Shown here: positions 8,701-18,416 of the stretch, piece after piece | How positions within the stretch are numbered: position 1 is the first letter of the stretch | Layout of the letters: each line of letters opens with the position of its first letter | Source: Flavobacterium sp. | Lineage (GTDB): Bacteria; Bacteroidota; Bacteroidia; Flavobacteriales; Flavobacteriaceae | Direction: 5' to 3' | DNA length: 64,000 nt | Assembly (NCBI RefSeq): GCF_024710485.1 | Contig: NZ_JANJUQ010000045.1 | Coordinates: forward strand, 62,001-126,000 | Translations under genes and position numbers: made by a program | Notes under the pieces: generated by a model | Database searches by the model: none | Told to the model about the DNA's origin: nothing | The model's input: only the letters and a program-made list of their open reading frames with translations

Positions 8701-9005
8701 TCCAATTCAACTGCATCATCTTTCATTTTTACATTAATTGTTGTTGATGAGGCTACAATTTCTTGCGACTTCATACCAACATAATTAAAAATAAGAGTTT
8801 GCGTTGGAGAGGCGCTGATGGAAAACTTACCGTCGAAATCGGTTTGAGTTCCCAGTTTAGTTCCTTTAACAAGAACATTAACTCCCGGAATTGGTAAGCC
8901 GCTGTTGTCGGTAACAACACCGGTTACAATCCTTTCTTGTGCAAAAGAAATTTGCACCAATAACGCTATGAATAGCGTCAAGAATCCATTTAACTTTGTT
9001 TTCAT
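5754..9005 (-). CDS. SusC/RagA-family TonB-linked outer-membrane transporter
   Basis: The 1083-residue protein is a full-length SusC-type TonB-dependent receptor. It has a signal peptide (about 1-22), a carboxypeptidase-regulatory-like domain (about 25-105: VTGVVTDNSGLPIPGVNVLV), a plug domain (about 115-245, with DVSDTPITNFADALSGEIAG and SINVLKGAAATALYGSRASN), and a 22-strand type beta barrel ending in an aromatic residue (GASLKFEF). It imports a ligand captured by the downstream SusD partner, using energy from TonB/ExbBD in the inner membrane. The ligand is unknown. The 95-bp region upstream is AT-rich, with two near-direct repeats of TTCTTAAAATTT, and holds no clear -7 box. Confidence 0.95.
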   Translation of the reverse strand: MKTKLNGFLTLFIALLVQISFAQERIVTGVVTDNSGLPIPGVNVLVKGTKLGTQTDFDGKFSISASPTQTLIFNYVGMKSQEIVASSTTINVKMKDDAVELEGVVVTALGIKREKKSLGYSTQEVKGSDVSDTPITNFADALSGEIAGLDVQSTGTLGGSSNIIIRGYNSISGSNQALVIIDGTPVLNDTNNSADQRTGRGGYDYGNAAMDINPDDIESINVLKGAAATALYGSRASNGALIITTKKGKKGEGIGVSFTSSITAGTVDSKTLPRYQNKYGAGYGPYYDDPSGYFSYFDINGDATNDLVVPFTEDASYGAAFDPNLLVYQWTSIFPQLPGYLQPTPWVAGKNNPNSVFETALTKTNSVSFGKSTDKGSFRMGFTNKIQEGVMPNSEIKRNTITFAGSQNLTDKLSASVDFSYTNNIGKGRNGTGYDGNNPMQAFRQWWQTNVDLGQQKDAFFSTGENITWNVNSVSDLSPIYTDNVYWVLYRNYQSDSRDRYTGNFKLDQKINNWLSLMGRFTFDSFSEIREERTDVGSANVSRYNVVNRKASELNYDLMANMNYDINSDLNINGLVGFNLRVNKLNSLEAETNGGLVTQGLFTLSNSVNPLTSEDYNKIDYTKKVDGVFAKVGLGYKGTYYLDVTGRRDRSSSLPVKNNTYFYPSVSTSIIFSNLLKQDWLTFGKFRANYAVVGNDTDPYQVFNTYGVGASFNGAATASNPSFFNNPNLRSEESQDIELGLELQLFKNRLGLDFSYYSRKTVDLITPIAVSSGTGATNLWLNGADMENKGIELVLNGKPIKTEDFSWDIKINYAKNRSEVTRLAEGVEFIQLASVQGGVTLGAALGEPFGVIRGRDFIYGDNGQPMVWSPNDPDLPSAGWIGMYKRTSSSNEVIGNINPDWTGGIKNTFKYKNISLGFLIDIQKGGDVFSLDTYYGYATGLYDFTAGTNHLGNPVRDAVADGGGVILPGVLFDGTQNTVVADATTYANPWGYVRTPQASHVYDASFVKLREVSLTYNFSDKIAKRLFMQNLSLSVIGRNLWIIHKNVPYADPEAGLSAGNIQGYQSGSYPAIKEIGASLKFEF

Positions 9006-9100
9006 TATTTAATTTGGTTATAATTAGTTAACCAAAAGTCTTAAAAAAATCTTAAAAATCCTAAAGAATTCTTAAAATTTATTCTTAAAATTTTAAACTT

Positions 9101-10768
9101 TTAGAAATTGGCCTTAAAGCTGATATGTACAATGGAATTGGAGAGTTTTGCGGTTTGGTTTTTGGTGCTTCCATTGGCGTAAATAATGTTAAAAAGACCG
9201 TTTTGAGTTAAAAGTCCAAATCCTAAGCCTAAGCCCAGTAAATTTTCTTTAACATTAGATACATTGTCTGCCATATAGCCGTAATCAATTATGGTGTGTA
9301 CGTAAAGATTAGAAGTTGCCAAATAGCGATACTCGGTTAGTAAGGATGTAAAAGTATTGGCTTGCAGGCTGTTTTCATTAAAGCCTCTAACGGAGTTGAT
9401 TCCGCCAAAACGATAAAGTTCATTGATGATGTAATCACCGCTACGCAAATAGAAGTTTTGTGATTTGATGTTGATAATGTTCTTGGGATTCAAGTAAAAA
9501 TTATGTTTAATAAGTAGACTGCTGAAAAATTGCTCGTTACTGTTGAGTTTTGAGTCCCTCTTTCCAGTGCCGATTTTTAGATGCAGATTGGTTTTTTCAG
9601 GAAATAAAAAATCTTGGTTTGAAAAGGCGGCGAATTCAAATGAAGCAGTAACAAACGAGTTTTCGTAATCACTAATAGATGTTGAGTTGGTGTTTTGTAT
9701 ATCGCTTGATTCGGTAGATTGATATCCCAGATAAGCGCGTGTGTTGTAATTAAAAAAGTATCCCAATTCTATGTTGGTTCTGGTGTTTTGGAAGGTGCTG
9801 TCTTGCTTGAAGATGTTTAATTCTGCTTTCAAGCCAAGAGGACTTTTGAAAATGTAGGGCAGCTCCAATCCTAGGTTGAAAGTTTTTTGGTCTTGACCGT
9901 CGCTTTTCCAATAGAGTGCAATTTTTTCTCCGGAATTTAAGATATTGCTCAAGACTAAATCTAAGTAGCCACTTACTACTAGTTTCTCTTTGTCGTCATT
10001 GGTGAATCCCAAGTAGCCATCGAAGGTATTGGGTTTGGCTTTTTCCGGATAAATGTAAATTTTGGTGGAGTCTTTGGTGAATAAAATCTCAGGGTATTTG
10101 GATTGTTTTATAAAGCGGTACTTTTCAAAGTCGGCATAAATTTTTTCTACACTTTTTTGGTTGAAAGTTTTATTTCGATAAAGGCGTAAAATATTTTTTT
10201 TGTGGCTAACCGGAAATTTTGGGTAGCCATTGATGACAATATCGTTGATGGTTCTTTGGGTTTCTTTATTTAAGTTCAGGTCGGCGGTGATTATATCGTC
10301 TTTTTTGATGACATTAATCAGGGTTGCTTTAGCCATAGAAAAACCCGAAGTTTCTAATTTCGTAATGATTTCTGAAAGGAATGTTTCTGTTTGGTCAAAT
10401 GGAAGCGTCAGAGTGTCTTTTTTTGCAAGGTAATTTTTGGGTATGAAATCTTGAAAATTTATACCTATATATATGCGTGCATACTTTATTCTTGTTCCGA
10501 GGCTGTATTTGAATTGTAAAACAGAGTCGTTGGGTTTGTAGGTTTCGATGATTTGACTGTCTAAGTATCCTGTTTTGTTTAATTTTTCCAGTAGTAAAAC
10601 ATTGGTGTTGTTAACCGATTTGATGTTTTTATGTTTTCTTTCGTAACCGATGCTGTCAATGATTTTGTTTTCTGCTTCATTTTGACCTAAGATTTTTAAA
10701 TGCAAGCTTTGGGCAGAGATATTTCCGCTAATAATGAAGAAGGCAAAAAGAAAAAAAAACTTTTTCAA
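9101..10768 (-). CDS. Omp85/BamA-like outer-membrane protein with POTRA-like N-terminus
   Basis: The 555-residue protein has a signal peptide (MKKFFFLFAFFIISGNISAQ), an N-terminal region resembling POTRA modules (for example RTINDIVINGYPKFPVSHKKNILRL-type strands around residues 175-235), and a C-terminal barrel with GGINSVRGFNENSLQ, close to the (V)RGF/Y motif of the Omp85 superfamily, ending in HISFKANF. This places it with BamA/TamA/FhaC-like proteins that insert or translocate outer-membrane proteins. It is shorter than BamA (about 800 residues), so it is not the main assembly protein. Translation appears to start at TTG (minus strand TTGAAAAAGTTT); no in-frame ATG upstream gives a signal peptide. 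Partner unknown. Confidence 0.8.
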   Translation of the reverse strand: MKKFFFLFAFFIISGNISAQSLHLKILGQNEAENKIIDSIGYERKHKNIKSVNNTNVLLLEKLNKTGYLDSQIIETYKPNDSVLQFKYSLGTRIKYARIYIGINFQDFIPKNYLAKKDTLTLPFDQTETFLSEIITKLETSGFSMAKATLINVIKKDDIITADLNLNKETQRTINDIVINGYPKFPVSHKKNILRLYRNKTFNQKSVEKIYADFEKYRFIKQSKYPEILFTKDSTKIYIYPEKAKPNTFDGYLGFTNDDKEKLVVSGYLDLVLSNILNSGEKIALYWKSDGQDQKTFNLGLELPYIFKSPLGLKAELNIFKQDSTFQNTRTNIELGYFFNYNTRAYLGYQSTESSDIQNTNSTSISDYENSFVTASFEFAAFSNQDFLFPEKTNLHLKIGTGKRDSKLNSNEQFFSSLLIKHNFYLNPKNIINIKSQNFYLRSGDYIINELYRFGGINSVRGFNENSLQANTFTSLLTEYRYLATSNLYVHTIIDYGYMADNVSNVKENLLGLGLGFGLLTQNGLFNIIYANGSTKNQTAKLSNSIVHISFKANF

Positions 10769-10865
10769 GCGATTGGACTTTGCTTCAAAATAACGTAAAA
10801 AATATCTTTTTATTGCGGTTAATTGAATCGAAAAAGAATCTATTTGAAAATTAATTAATTATGAT

Positions 10866-10895
10866 TTGTTTCGATAAAAATAATTACTACATTTG
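10866..10895 (+). promoter_or_regulatory. Promoter of the str operon (rpsL)
   Basis: A -33 TTG at 10866-10868 and a -7 TACATTTG at 10888-10895 are separated by exactly 19 nt, matching the Bacteroidota consensus. The leader after it contains a small hairpin CCCT-aaaaaa-AGGG just past the expected transcription start. Confidence 0.85.
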
Positions 10896-10947
10896 CAACC
10901 CCTAAAAAAAGGGAATTTAATAAATAAAGAAATTTTAGTATTTAATT

Positions 10948-11331
10948 ATGCCAACAATTCAACAATTAGTAAGAACAGGAAGAACTCAAATCACTAAGAA
11001 GAGTAAATCGGTTGCTTTAGATTCTTGTCCTCAAAGAAGAGGTGTTTGTACGCGTGTTTACACTACTACTCCTAAAAAGCCAAACTCTGCGATGCGTAAA
11101 GTTGCGCGTGTACGTTTGACTAACGGGAATGAGGTGAATGCTTACATCCCTGGAGAAGGACACAATTTACAAGAGCACTCGATAGTATTAGTGAGAGGCG
11201 GAAGGGTAAAAGATTTACCGGGAGTTAGATACCACATTGTGCGTGGTGCGCTTGATACCTCAGGTGTAGCAGGAAGAACACAAAGAAGATCTAAGTACGG
11301 TGCTAAACGCCCAAAAGAAGCTAAAAAGTAA
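10948..11331 (+). CDS. rpsL: 30S ribosomal protein S12
   Basis: The 127-residue protein matches S12 over its full length, with [14 protein letters not shown] at the start, the decoding-centre segment [21 protein letters not shown] and the loop [32 protein letters not shown] (shown in part by [12 protein letters not shown]). The Lys in TPKKPNSA is the position linked to streptomycin resistance; here it is the wild-type Lys. S12 monitors codon-anticodon pairing in the small subunit. First gene of the str operon, 24 bp before rpsG. Confidence 0.99.
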
Positions 11332-11355
11332 TTTAAAAACTTTTAAAGAAAAGAC

Positions 11356-11832
11356 ATGAGAAAAAGACAGGCCAAAAAAAGACCTCTTTTACCAGATCCA
11401 AGGTTTAATGATCAATTGGTTACCCGTTTTGTGAACAACTTAATGTGGGATGGTAAGAAATCAACAGCTTTTAAAGTGTTTTACGATGCTATTGATATCG
11501 TAGAAACGAAAAAGAACAATGATGAGAAAACTTCATTAGAAGTATGGAAAGATGCATTAACCAATGTTATGCCGCACGTAGAGGTTCGTTCTCGTCGTGT
11601 AGGTGGGGCGACTTTCCAAATTCCGATGCAGATCAGACCGGACAGAAAAATTTCAATGGCGATGAAATGGATGATCCTTTACGCTCGCAAAAGAAATGAA
11701 AAGTCAATGGCTGCAAAATTAGCTTCTGAAATCTTAGCCGCGGCTAAAGAAGAAGGTGCTGCTGTTAAAAAGAGAATGGATACTCACAAAATGGCAGAAG
11801 CAAACAAAGCATTCTCTCACTTTAGATTTTAA
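11356..11832 (+). CDS. rpsG: 30S ribosomal protein S7
   Basis: The 158-residue protein is full-length S7 ([17 protein letters not shown] start; [19 protein letters not shown] core; [20 protein letters not shown] end). It binds the 3' major domain of 16S rRNA and helps form the E site. The start [14 protein letters not shown] is typical of Bacteroidota. It lies between rpsL and fusA with 24 and 10 bp gaps, in the usual str-operon order. Confidence 0.99.
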   Translation: MRKRQAKKRPLLPDPRFNDQLVTRFVNNLMWDGKKSTAFKVFYDAIDIVETKKNNDEKTSLEVWKDALTNVMPHVEVRSRRVGGATFQIPMQIRPDRKISMAMKWMILYARKRNEKSMAAKLASEILAAAKEEGAAVKKRMDTHKMAEANKAFSHFRF

Positions 11833-11842
11833 TATTTAAGAA

Positions 11843-13999
11843 ATGGCTAGAGATTTAAAATATACTAGAAATATAGGTATTGCAGCTCACATTGATGCTG
11901 GTAAAACAACAACAACAGAGCGTATCTTATTTTATACAGGTAAAACCCATAAGATTGGAGAAGTTCATGACGGAGCTTCAACTATGGACTGGATGGAACA
12001 AGAAGCGGAAAGAGGTATTACAATTACTTCTGCCGCTACTACTTGTGAGTGGAATTTCCCAACTGTTCAAGGAAAAGCTATTCCTGAATCTAAGGCTTAC
12101 CACTTCAATATTATCGATACTCCGGGACACGTAGATTTTACCGTAGAGGTGAACCGTTCCCTTCGTGTATTAGATGGTTTAGTGTTCTTGTTTAGTGCGG
12201 TTGACGGTGTTGAGCCTCAATCTGAAACCAACTGGAGATTAGCAGATCAGTACAGAGTTCCTCGTATGGGATTTGTAAACAAAATGGACCGTCAAGGTTC
12301 TAACTTCTTGGGTGTTTGTCAACAAGTAAAAGACATGTTGAAATCAAATGCAGTAGCTATTACTTTGCCGATTGGTGAGGAGCAAGATTTCAAAGGGGTG
12401 GTTGACTTAGTGAAAAATCAAGCTATCATTTGGCATGATGATACACAGGGAGCTACTTTTGATGTTGTTGATATTCCTGCTGATATGGTTGATGAAGTGA
12501 AAGAATATCGCTCAAAACTTATCGAGGAAATTGCTACTTATGATGAGAACTTGTTAGACAAGTACATGGAAGATGAGAATTCTATTACTGAAGAAGAAAT
12601 CAATAAGGCTTTACGTGCGGCTACTATCGATATGGCTATCATTCCTATGTTATGTGGATCTTCATTCAAAAACAAAGGAGTTCAGTTCATGTTGGATGCT
12701 GTTTGTAAATATTTGCCATCTCCATTAGATAAAGAAGGTATTGAAGGTATTCACCCTGATGATAAAGATTTATTAGAAGAAGATCAAAAGAAAGTTATTC
12801 GTCGTCCTGATGTAAAAGAGCCGTTTGCTGCTTTGGCATTTAAGATTGCAACAGACCCTTATGTTGGTCGTTTGGCTTTCTTCCGTGCTTACTCAGGTCG
12901 TTTAGATGCTGGGTCGTATATTTTGAACACTCGTTCAGGAAACAAAGAAAGAATTTCTCGTATCTACCAAATGCACGCTAACAAGCAAAATCCAATCGAG
13001 TACATCGAGGCAGGAGATATTGGTGCGGCAGTTGGATTTAAAGACATCAAAACAGGAGATACGATGTGTGATGAGAAGCATCCGATTATCCTTGAGTCAA
13101 TGAAATTCCCAGATCCGGTAATCGGTATCGCTATTGAGCCTAAAACTAAAGCTGACGTTGATAAAATGGGTATGGCTTTGGCTAAATTGGCCGAAGAGGA
13201 TCCAACGTTTACTGTTAGAACTGATGAAGCTTCAGGTCAAACGATTATCTCAGGTATGGGTGAGTTACACTTAGATATCCTTGTTGATCGTATGAAACGT
13301 GAATTCAAAGTTGAAGTGAACCAAGGTGAACCTCAAGTTGAGTACAAAGAAGCATTCACTAAATCTGCACAACATAGAGAAGTTTACAAAAAACAATCGG
13401 GTGGACGTGGTAAATTTGGTGATATCGTATTCCGTTTGGAGCCTGCTGATTTAGTTGACGGTAAGCCTTTTGTAGGATTACAATTCGTTAACGAGGTAAA
13501 AGGAGGTAACGTACCTAAGGAATTTATCCCGGCTGTTGAAAAAGGATTCAGAGAAGCTATGAAAACAGGTCCTTTAGCTGGTTACACTGTGGATAGTTTG
13601 AAGGTAACTTTATTGGATGGTTCTTACCACCCGGTAGATTCTGATGCGCTTTCTTTCGAGTTGGCTGCTAAAATGGGTTACAAAGAAGTGGCTAAGGCTG
13701 CCGGAGCTGTAATTCTTGAGCCAATCATGAAAATCGAAGTGATTACTCCTGAAGAAAATATGGGAGATATCGTGGGAGATTTGAATAGAAGAAGAGGTCA
13801 AGTAAATGATATGGGTGACAGAGCAGGTGCTAAAACAATTAAGGCACACGTTCCGTTATCAGAGATGTTCGGTTATGTAACTACATTAAGAACATTATCT
13901 TCTGGTAGAGCAACCTCTACTATGGAGTTCTCTCACTACGAACAAACTCCTTCTAACATTTCTGAAGAAGTAATTAAAAAAGCAAAAGGTAACGCTTAA
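11843..13999 (+). CDS. fusA: Elongation factor G
   Basis: The 718-residue GTPase drives translocation of tRNAs and mRNA on the ribosome. G-domain motifs are visible in order: P-loop AHIDAGKTT (about 15-23), switch I region [20 protein letters not shown] (G3) and NKMD (G4). Domains II-V follow, with the domain IV/V signature [14 protein letters not shown]-like text ([18 protein letters not shown]). The length is slightly above the usual 690-700 because of insertions such as the acidic stretch around residue 240. The gene that follows is rpsJ, not tuf, as is common in Flavobacteria. Confidence 0.99.
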   Translation: MARDLKYTRNIGIAAHIDAGKTTTTERILFYTGKTHKIGEVHDGASTMDWMEQEAERGITITSAATTCEWNFPTVQGKAIPESKAYHFNIIDTPGHVDFTVEVNRSLRVLDGLVFLFSAVDGVEPQSETNWRLADQYRVPRMGFVNKMDRQGSNFLGVCQQVKDMLKSNAVAITLPIGEEQDFKGVVDLVKNQAIIWHDDTQGATFDVVDIPADMVDEVKEYRSKLIEEIATYDENLLDKYMEDENSITEEEINKALRAATIDMAIIPMLCGSSFKNKGVQFMLDAVCKYLPSPLDKEGIEGIHPDDKDLLEEDQKKVIRRPDVKEPFAALAFKIATDPYVGRLAFFRAYSGRLDAGSYILNTRSGNKERISRIYQMHANKQNPIEYIEAGDIGAAVGFKDIKTGDTMCDEKHPIILESMKFPDPVIGIAIEPKTKADVDKMGMALAKLAEEDPTFTVRTDEASGQTIISGMGELHLDILVDRMKREFKVEVNQGEPQVEYKEAFTKSAQHREVYKKQSGGRGKFGDIVFRLEPADLVDGKPFVGLQFVNEVKGGNVPKEFIPAVEKGFREAMKTGPLAGYTVDSLKVTLLDGSYHPVDSDALSFELAAKMGYKEVAKAAGAVILEPIMKIEVITPEENMGDIVGDLNRRRGQVNDMGDRAGAKTIKAHVPLSEMFGYVTTLRTLSSGRATSTMEFSHYEQTPSNISEEVIKKAKGNA

Positions 14000-14010
14000 T
14001 TTTTATCAAG

Positions 14011-14316
14011 ATGAGTCAAAAAATTAGAATAAAATTAAAGTCTTACGATCACATGTTGGTGGATAAATCAGCTGAGAAAATCGTAAAAACTGTGAAAAGC
14101 ACAGGTGCTGTTGTAACAGGTCCAATTCCGTTACCTACGCACAAAAAAATATTTACTGTATTGCGTTCTCCACACGTGAATAAAAAAGCGAGAGAGCAGT
14201 TCGAAGTAAGTTCATACAAAAGATTATTGGATATCTACAGTTCTTCATCAAAAACAATTGATGCTTTAATGAAGCTTGAATTGCCTAGTGGTGTAGAAGT
14301 GGAAATCAAAGTCTGA
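14011..14316 (+). CDS. rpsJ: 30S ribosomal protein S10
   Basis: The 101-residue protein is S10 ([54 protein letters not shown] in part). It takes part in the 30S head and in transcription-translation coupling as NusE. In E. coli rpsJ leads the S10 operon; here it is the last gene of the str operon and is followed by a terminator, so its expression follows fusA rather than rplC. Confidence 0.99.
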   Translation: MSQKIRIKLKSYDHMLVDKSAEKIVKTVKSTGAVVTGPIPLPTHKKIFTVLRSPHVNKKAREQFEVSSYKRLLDIYSSSSKTIDALMKLELPSGVEVEIKV

Positions 14317-14340
14317 TTCTAGTATGATCTAAAATTAAAT

Positions 14341-14372
14341 CCGTCTCGTTTAGTGAACGAGGCGGTTTTTTT
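14341..14372 (+). terminator. Terminator after rpsJ
   Basis: CCGTCTCGTT-tagtg-AACGAGGCGG forms a 10-bp stem (one G-U pair) followed by seven T. It ends the str operon and isolates it from the rplC operon. Confidence 0.93.
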
Positions 14373-14473
14373 ATTTGAGTGTTTCGGTGTATTGTTTTTT
14401 TAGTCTGTTTTAACCGGTTTTAGTGGTTTTGGGATTAGTTTAAAAAAATCTTAAAAAAAGGATAATCAATAGT

Positions 14474-14503
14474 TTGCATTCTAAAATAATTATTATACTT
14501 TTG
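14474..14503 (+). promoter_or_regulatory. Promoter of the rplC (S10-spc-alpha) operon
   Basis: A -33 TTG at 14474-14476 and -7 TACTTTTG at 14496-14503 are spaced by exactly 19 nt, the same spacing as the rpsL promoter. The predicted leader of about 55 nt contains a short GGG/CCC hairpin near its 5' end. Confidence 0.85.
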
Positions 14504-14563
14504 CACGCTCGATTGGGGTAGTATGCCCTTTTCAAAAAATTAGTAATTTAAAATAAGTTTAAT

Positions 14564-15181
14564 ATGTCTGGGTTAATTGGAAAAAAAATCGGCATGACAA
14601 GCATCTTTGATGAAAACGGGAAAAACATTCCTTGTACAGTAATCGAAGCTGGTCCATGTGTCGTTACCCAAGTCAGAACCAAAGAGGTTGACGGGTATGA
14701 GGCTCTTCAACTTGGTTTCGATGACAAATCAGAAAAACACGCTACAAAAGCTGATTTAGGTCACTTTAAAAAAGCGGGTACTTCTGCTAAGAAAAAAGTC
14801 GTTGAATTCCAAGGATTTGAAGAAAACTACAAATTAGGTGATAATATCACTGTGGAAGTATTCAGCGAAGGAGAATTTGTTGATGTACAGGGTGTATCAA
14901 AAGGTAAAGGTTTCCAAGGGGTTGTAAAACGTCACGGTTTTGGTGGGGTTGGACAATCCACACATGGTCAACACAACCGTTTAAGAGCGCCGGGATCTGT
15001 CGGGGCATCTTCTTATCCATCACGTGTATTCAAAGGGATGCGTATGGCTGGAAGAATGGGAGGAGATAATGTAAAAGTACAAAATCTTAGAGTTTTGAAA
15101 GTAGTGGCTGAAAAGAACCTACTTGTGGTTAAAGGTGCTATTCCTGGACACAAAAACTCTTATGTAATCATTCAGAAGTAA
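14564..15181 (+). CDS. rplC: 50S ribosomal protein L3
   Basis: The 205-residue protein begins [19 protein letters not shown] and holds the L3 signature ([29 protein letters not shown]) that reaches the peptidyl-transferase centre. L3 is an early-assembling 23S rRNA binder. It is the first gene of the long operon and its stop codon overlaps the rplD start by one base (TAATG), implying coupled translation. Confidence 0.99.
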   Translation: MSGLIGKKIGMTSIFDENGKNIPCTVIEAGPCVVTQVRTKEVDGYEALQLGFDDKSEKHATKADLGHFKKAGTSAKKKVVEFQGFEENYKLGDNITVEVFSEGEFVDVQGVSKGKGFQGVVKRHGFGGVGQSTHGQHNRLRAPGSVGASSYPSRVFKGMRMAGRMGGDNVKVQNLRVLKVVAEKNLLVVKGAIPGHKNSYVIIQK

Positions 15182-15810
15182 TGGAAGTAAAAGTTTTAGA
15201 TATCAACGGAAAAGATACTGGAAGAAAAGTTGAACTTTCTGATTCAGTATTCGGCATTGAGCCAAATAATCACGCAGTATATCTTGATGTTAAGCAATAC
15301 TTAGCCAATCAAAGACAAGGTAACCACAAAGCTAAAGAAAGAGCTGAAGTTGCCGGAAGTACTCGTAAGATTAAAAAGCAAAAAGGTACAGGTACTGCTC
15401 GTGCAGGATCTAAAAAGAGTCCATTGTTCAAAGGTGGAGGAACAGTTTTCGGTCCAAGACCAAGAAGCTACTCTTTCAAATTGAACAAAACTTTAAAAAG
15501 ATTGGCTCGTAAATCAGCTTTGTCTTTAAAAGTAAAAGAGTCAAATTTAGTTGTTGTGGAAGACTTCAATTTTGAAACACCAAACACTAAAAATTTCATT
15601 AACGTTTTGAAAGCTTTAGGGTTAGAGAACAAAAAATCATTGTTCGTGTTGGGTGATTTAAATAAAAATGTATATTTGTCGTCACGCAATTTAAAAGCCT
15701 CTAGTGTTGTAACTAATTCAGAATTAAGCACTTATGCTATATTAAACGCTAATAATTTAGTGTTATCTGAGGGTTCATTAGAAGGAATTGTTGAAAACTT
15801 AAGTAAATAA
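15181..15810 (+). CDS. rplD: 50S ribosomal protein L4
   Basis: The 209-residue protein contains the L4 extended loop ([22 protein letters not shown]) that lines the exit tunnel, and the typical [17 protein letters not shown]. In E. coli L4 is the autoregulator of the S10 operon; no E. coli-like leader is visible here. It overlaps rplC by one base and is followed by rplW after 6 bp. Confidence 0.98.
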   Translation: MEVKVLDINGKDTGRKVELSDSVFGIEPNNHAVYLDVKQYLANQRQGNHKAKERAEVAGSTRKIKKQKGTGTARAGSKKSPLFKGGGTVFGPRPRSYSFKLNKTLKRLARKSALSLKVKESNLVVVEDFNFETPNTKNFINVLKALGLENKKSLFVLGDLNKNVYLSSRNLKASSVVTNSELSTYAILNANNLVLSEGSLEGIVENLSK

Positions 15811-15816
15811 CAGGCC

Positions 15817-16107
15817 ATGAGTATCATTATTAAACCTATCATTACTGAAAAAATCACCAAAGAAGGTGAGGTTTTTAATCGTTTTGGTTTTGTTGTTGAC
15901 AAAAAAGCCAACAAAGTTCAAATTAAGAAAGCTGTAGAGGCTGCTTATGGAATTACTGTTGTAGATGTGAACACGATGAACTACAGAGCTGACAGAACCG
16001 TAAAATATACAAAAAGCGGATTGATCAGCGGTAAAACAAATGCTTATAAAAAAGCAGTTGTTCAAGTAAAAGAAGGAGAAACAATAGATTTTTATAATAA
16101 TATCTAA
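15817..16107 (+). CDS. rplW: 50S ribosomal protein L23
   Basis: The 96-residue protein matches L23 (MSIIIKPIITEKITKEGEVFNRFGFVVDKKANKVQIKKAVE), a component of the tunnel exit where trigger factor, SRP and the translocon dock. It lies 6 bp after rplD and 6 bp before rplB, in the canonical order. Confidence 0.98.
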   Translation: MSIIIKPIITEKITKEGEVFNRFGFVVDKKANKVQIKKAVEAAYGITVVDVNTMNYRADRTVKYTKSGLISGKTNAYKKAVVQVKEGETIDFYNNI

Positions 16108-16113
16108 TAGAAA

Positions 16114-16938
16114 ATGTCAGTTAGAAAATTAAAACCTATTACCCCGGGTCAGCGTTTTAGAGTTGTGAATGGTTTTGACGCCATTACAACTGATAAGCCG
16201 GAGCGCTCTTTGTTAGCACCGATAAAAAACTCAGGAGGTAGAAATAGTCAAGGAAAAATGACCATGCGTTATACAGGCGGTGGTCACAAACAGAGGTATC
16301 GTATCATTGATTTCAAAAGAACTAAAGTGGGAATCCCTGCTACAGTGAAATCTATCGAGTACGATCCAAACAGAACAGCTTTTATCGCGTTATTGTGGTA
16401 TGCAGATGGGGAGAAAACCTATATTGTTGCTCAAAACGGATTACAAGTAGGACAAACAGTTGTGTCTGGTGAAGGTGCAGCTCCTGAAATCGGAAATACT
16501 TTGCCTTTGAGCAAAATTCCATTGGGAACTGTTATTTCTTGTATTGAATTGCGTCCTGGACAAGGAGCGGTTATTGCTCGTTCTGCAGGTACATTTGCTC
16601 AATTAATGGCAAGAGACGGAAAATATGCTACTATTAAAATGCCTTCAGGTGAAACAAGATTAATCTTGTTGACTTGTTCAGCAACTATTGGAGCTGTTTC
16701 TAACTCTGATCACCAATTAATCGTATCTGGTAAAGCAGGTAGAAGCAGATGGTTAGGTAGAAGACCAAGAACAAGACCGGTAGCAATGAACCCAGTAGAT
16801 CACCCAATGGGAGGTGGTGAAGGACGTTCATCTGGAGGTCACCCACGTTCTAGAAAAGGTTTACCGGCTAAAGGTTACAGAACTCGTTCTAAAGTTAACC
16901 CGAGCAACAAGTATATTGTAGAACGCAGAAAGAAATAA
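16114..16938 (+). CDS. rplB: 50S ribosomal protein L2
   Basis: The 274-residue protein is full-length L2. The near-invariant peptidyl-transferase-proximal segment is present as [20 protein letters not shown], including the His in PVDHPMGGG that is essential for activity. The start [22 protein letters not shown] is typical of Bacteroidota. It lies 10 bp before rpsS. Confidence 0.99.
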   Translation: MSVRKLKPITPGQRFRVVNGFDAITTDKPERSLLAPIKNSGGRNSQGKMTMRYTGGGHKQRYRIIDFKRTKVGIPATVKSIEYDPNRTAFIALLWYADGEKTYIVAQNGLQVGQTVVSGEGAAPEIGNTLPLSKIPLGTVISCIELRPGQGAVIARSAGTFAQLMARDGKYATIKMPSGETRLILLTCSATIGAVSNSDHQLIVSGKAGRSRWLGRRPRTRPVAMNPVDHPMGGGEGRSSGGHPRSRKGLPAKGYRTRSKVNPSNKYIVERRKK

Positions 16939-16948
16939 TTAGATAGAC

Positions 16949-17227
16949 ATGGCACGTTCATTAAAAAAAGGACCATTTGTTCACTATAAATTAGATAAAA
17001 AAGTTCAGGAAAATATTGCCGGAGGTAATAAAGGAGTAGTTAAGACTTGGTCTAGAGCTTCAATGATTACACCGGACTTCGTAGGACAAACTATCGCAGT
17101 TCACAATGGTCGTCAATTTGTTCCGGTTTATGTAACTGAGAACATGGTAGGACATAAATTAGGAGAGTTTTCACCAACAAGATCTTTTAGAGGTCATGCT
17201 GGAGCAAAAAATAAAGGTAAAAAATAA
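16949..17227 (+). CDS. rpsS: 30S ribosomal protein S19
   Basis: The 92-residue protein begins [15 protein letters not shown] and contains [21 protein letters not shown], matching S19 over its length. It forms a 30S head complex with S13 and contacts tRNAs in the A and P sites. It is followed by rplV after 6 bp. Confidence 0.99.
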   Translation: MARSLKKGPFVHYKLDKKVQENIAGGNKGVVKTWSRASMITPDFVGQTIAVHNGRQFVPVYVTENMVGHKLGEFSPTRSFRGHAGAKNKGKK

Positions 17228-17233
17228 GAAGCA

Positions 17234-17644
17234 ATGGGAGTTCGTAAAAGAGAAACTGCAGACGCAAGAAAAGAGGCTAACAAGTCTATTGCCTTTGCTA
17301 AATTAAATAACTGCCCTACTTCACCTAGAAAAATGCGCTTAGTAGCAGACTTGGTAAGAGGTCAGAAAGTGGAAAGAGCTTTAAATATTTTAAGATTTAG
17401 CTCAAAAGAAGCTTCACGCAAATTAGAAAAACTATTATTATCAGCTATCAACAACTGGGAACAGAAAAATGCTGAAGGTAATGTAGCGGAAGCAGGCTTA
17501 TTTGTTAAAGAAATCCGTGTAGACGGCGGGATGATGTTGAAAAGACTTCGTCCGGCTCCACAAGGAAGAGCACACAGAATTAGAAAACGTTCTAACCACG
17601 TAACTATCGTGTTGGGACAATTAGATAACACACAAAGTAATTAA
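17234..17644 (+). CDS. rplV: 50S ribosomal protein L22
   Basis: The 136-residue protein contains the L22 core ([28 protein letters not shown]) and the beta-hairpin tip region ([25 protein letters not shown]) that narrows the exit tunnel and is involved in macrolide resistance in other bacteria. It has a longer N-terminus ([19 protein letters not shown]) than E. coli L22, as in other Flavobacteria. Confidence 0.98.
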   Translation: MGVRKRETADARKEANKSIAFAKLNNCPTSPRKMRLVADLVRGQKVERALNILRFSSKEASRKLEKLLLSAINNWEQKNAEGNVAEAGLFVKEIRVDGGMMLKRLRPAPQGRAHRIRKRSNHVTIVLGQLDNTQSN

Positions 17645-17652
17645 TAAACAGT

Positions 17653-18399
17653 ATGGGACAAAAGACAAATCCAATTGGAAATCGCCTTGGTATCATCAGA
17701 GGATGGGATTCAAACTGGTATGGTGGAAATGATTACGGTGATAAAATCGCCGAAGATTATAAAATCAGAAAGTACATCCACGCTCGTTTATCAAAAGCTA
17801 GTGTGTCAAAAGTAATTATCGAGAGAACTTTGAAACTTGTAACCGTTACTATCACTACGGCTCGTCCAGGTATCATTATTGGTAAAGGCGGTCAAGAGGT
17901 AGACAAGTTAAAAGAAGAACTTAAGAAAGTTACTGACAAAGAGGTTCAAATTAACATCTTTGAAATTAAAAGACCAGAGTTAGATGCTTATTTAGTTGCA
18001 ACAAGTATCGCTCGTCAAATCGAGAGCCGTATTTCATACAGAAGAGCTATTAAAATGGCTATCGCTGCAGCAATGCGTATGAATGCAGAAGGTATCAAAG
18101 TTTTGATCTCTGGTCGTTTGAATGGAGCTGAAATGGCACGTTCTGAGCAATTCAAAGAAGGAAGAATTCCTCTATCAACTTTCAGAGCCGATATTGATTA
18201 TGCTTTAGGTGAAGCTCATACTACTTATGGTAGAATGGGTATCAAAGTATGGATCATGAAAGGTGAGGTTTACGGAAAAAGAGATCTATCTCCATTAGTA
18301 GGCATGGACAAAAAACAAGCCGGTCAAGGTGGTGGAAAAAATGATGCTCCACGTGGTGGAAAATCAAACGGAAAACCAGGAGCTCGTAAAAGAAAGTAA
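17653..18399 (+). CDS. rpsC: 30S ribosomal protein S3
   Basis: The 248-residue protein has the KH domain ([21 protein letters not shown]) and the S3 C-terminal domain ([24 protein letters not shown]). S3 lines the mRNA entry channel and contributes to helicase activity. The last 30 residues form a Gly/Lys/Arg-rich tail ([20 protein letters not shown]) that is probably disordered. Confidence 0.99.
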   Translation: MGQKTNPIGNRLGIIRGWDSNWYGGNDYGDKIAEDYKIRKYIHARLSKASVSKVIIERTLKLVTVTITTARPGIIIGKGGQEVDKLKEELKKVTDKEVQINIFEIKRPELDAYLVATSIARQIESRISYRRAIKMAIAAAMRMNAEGIKVLISGRLNGAEMARSEQFKEGRIPLSTFRADIDYALGEAHTTYGRMGIKVWIMKGEVYGKRDLSPLVGMDKKQAGQGGGKNDAPRGGKSNGKPGARKRK

Positions 18400-18416
18400 T
18401 TTTAAACTAAAGAAAG

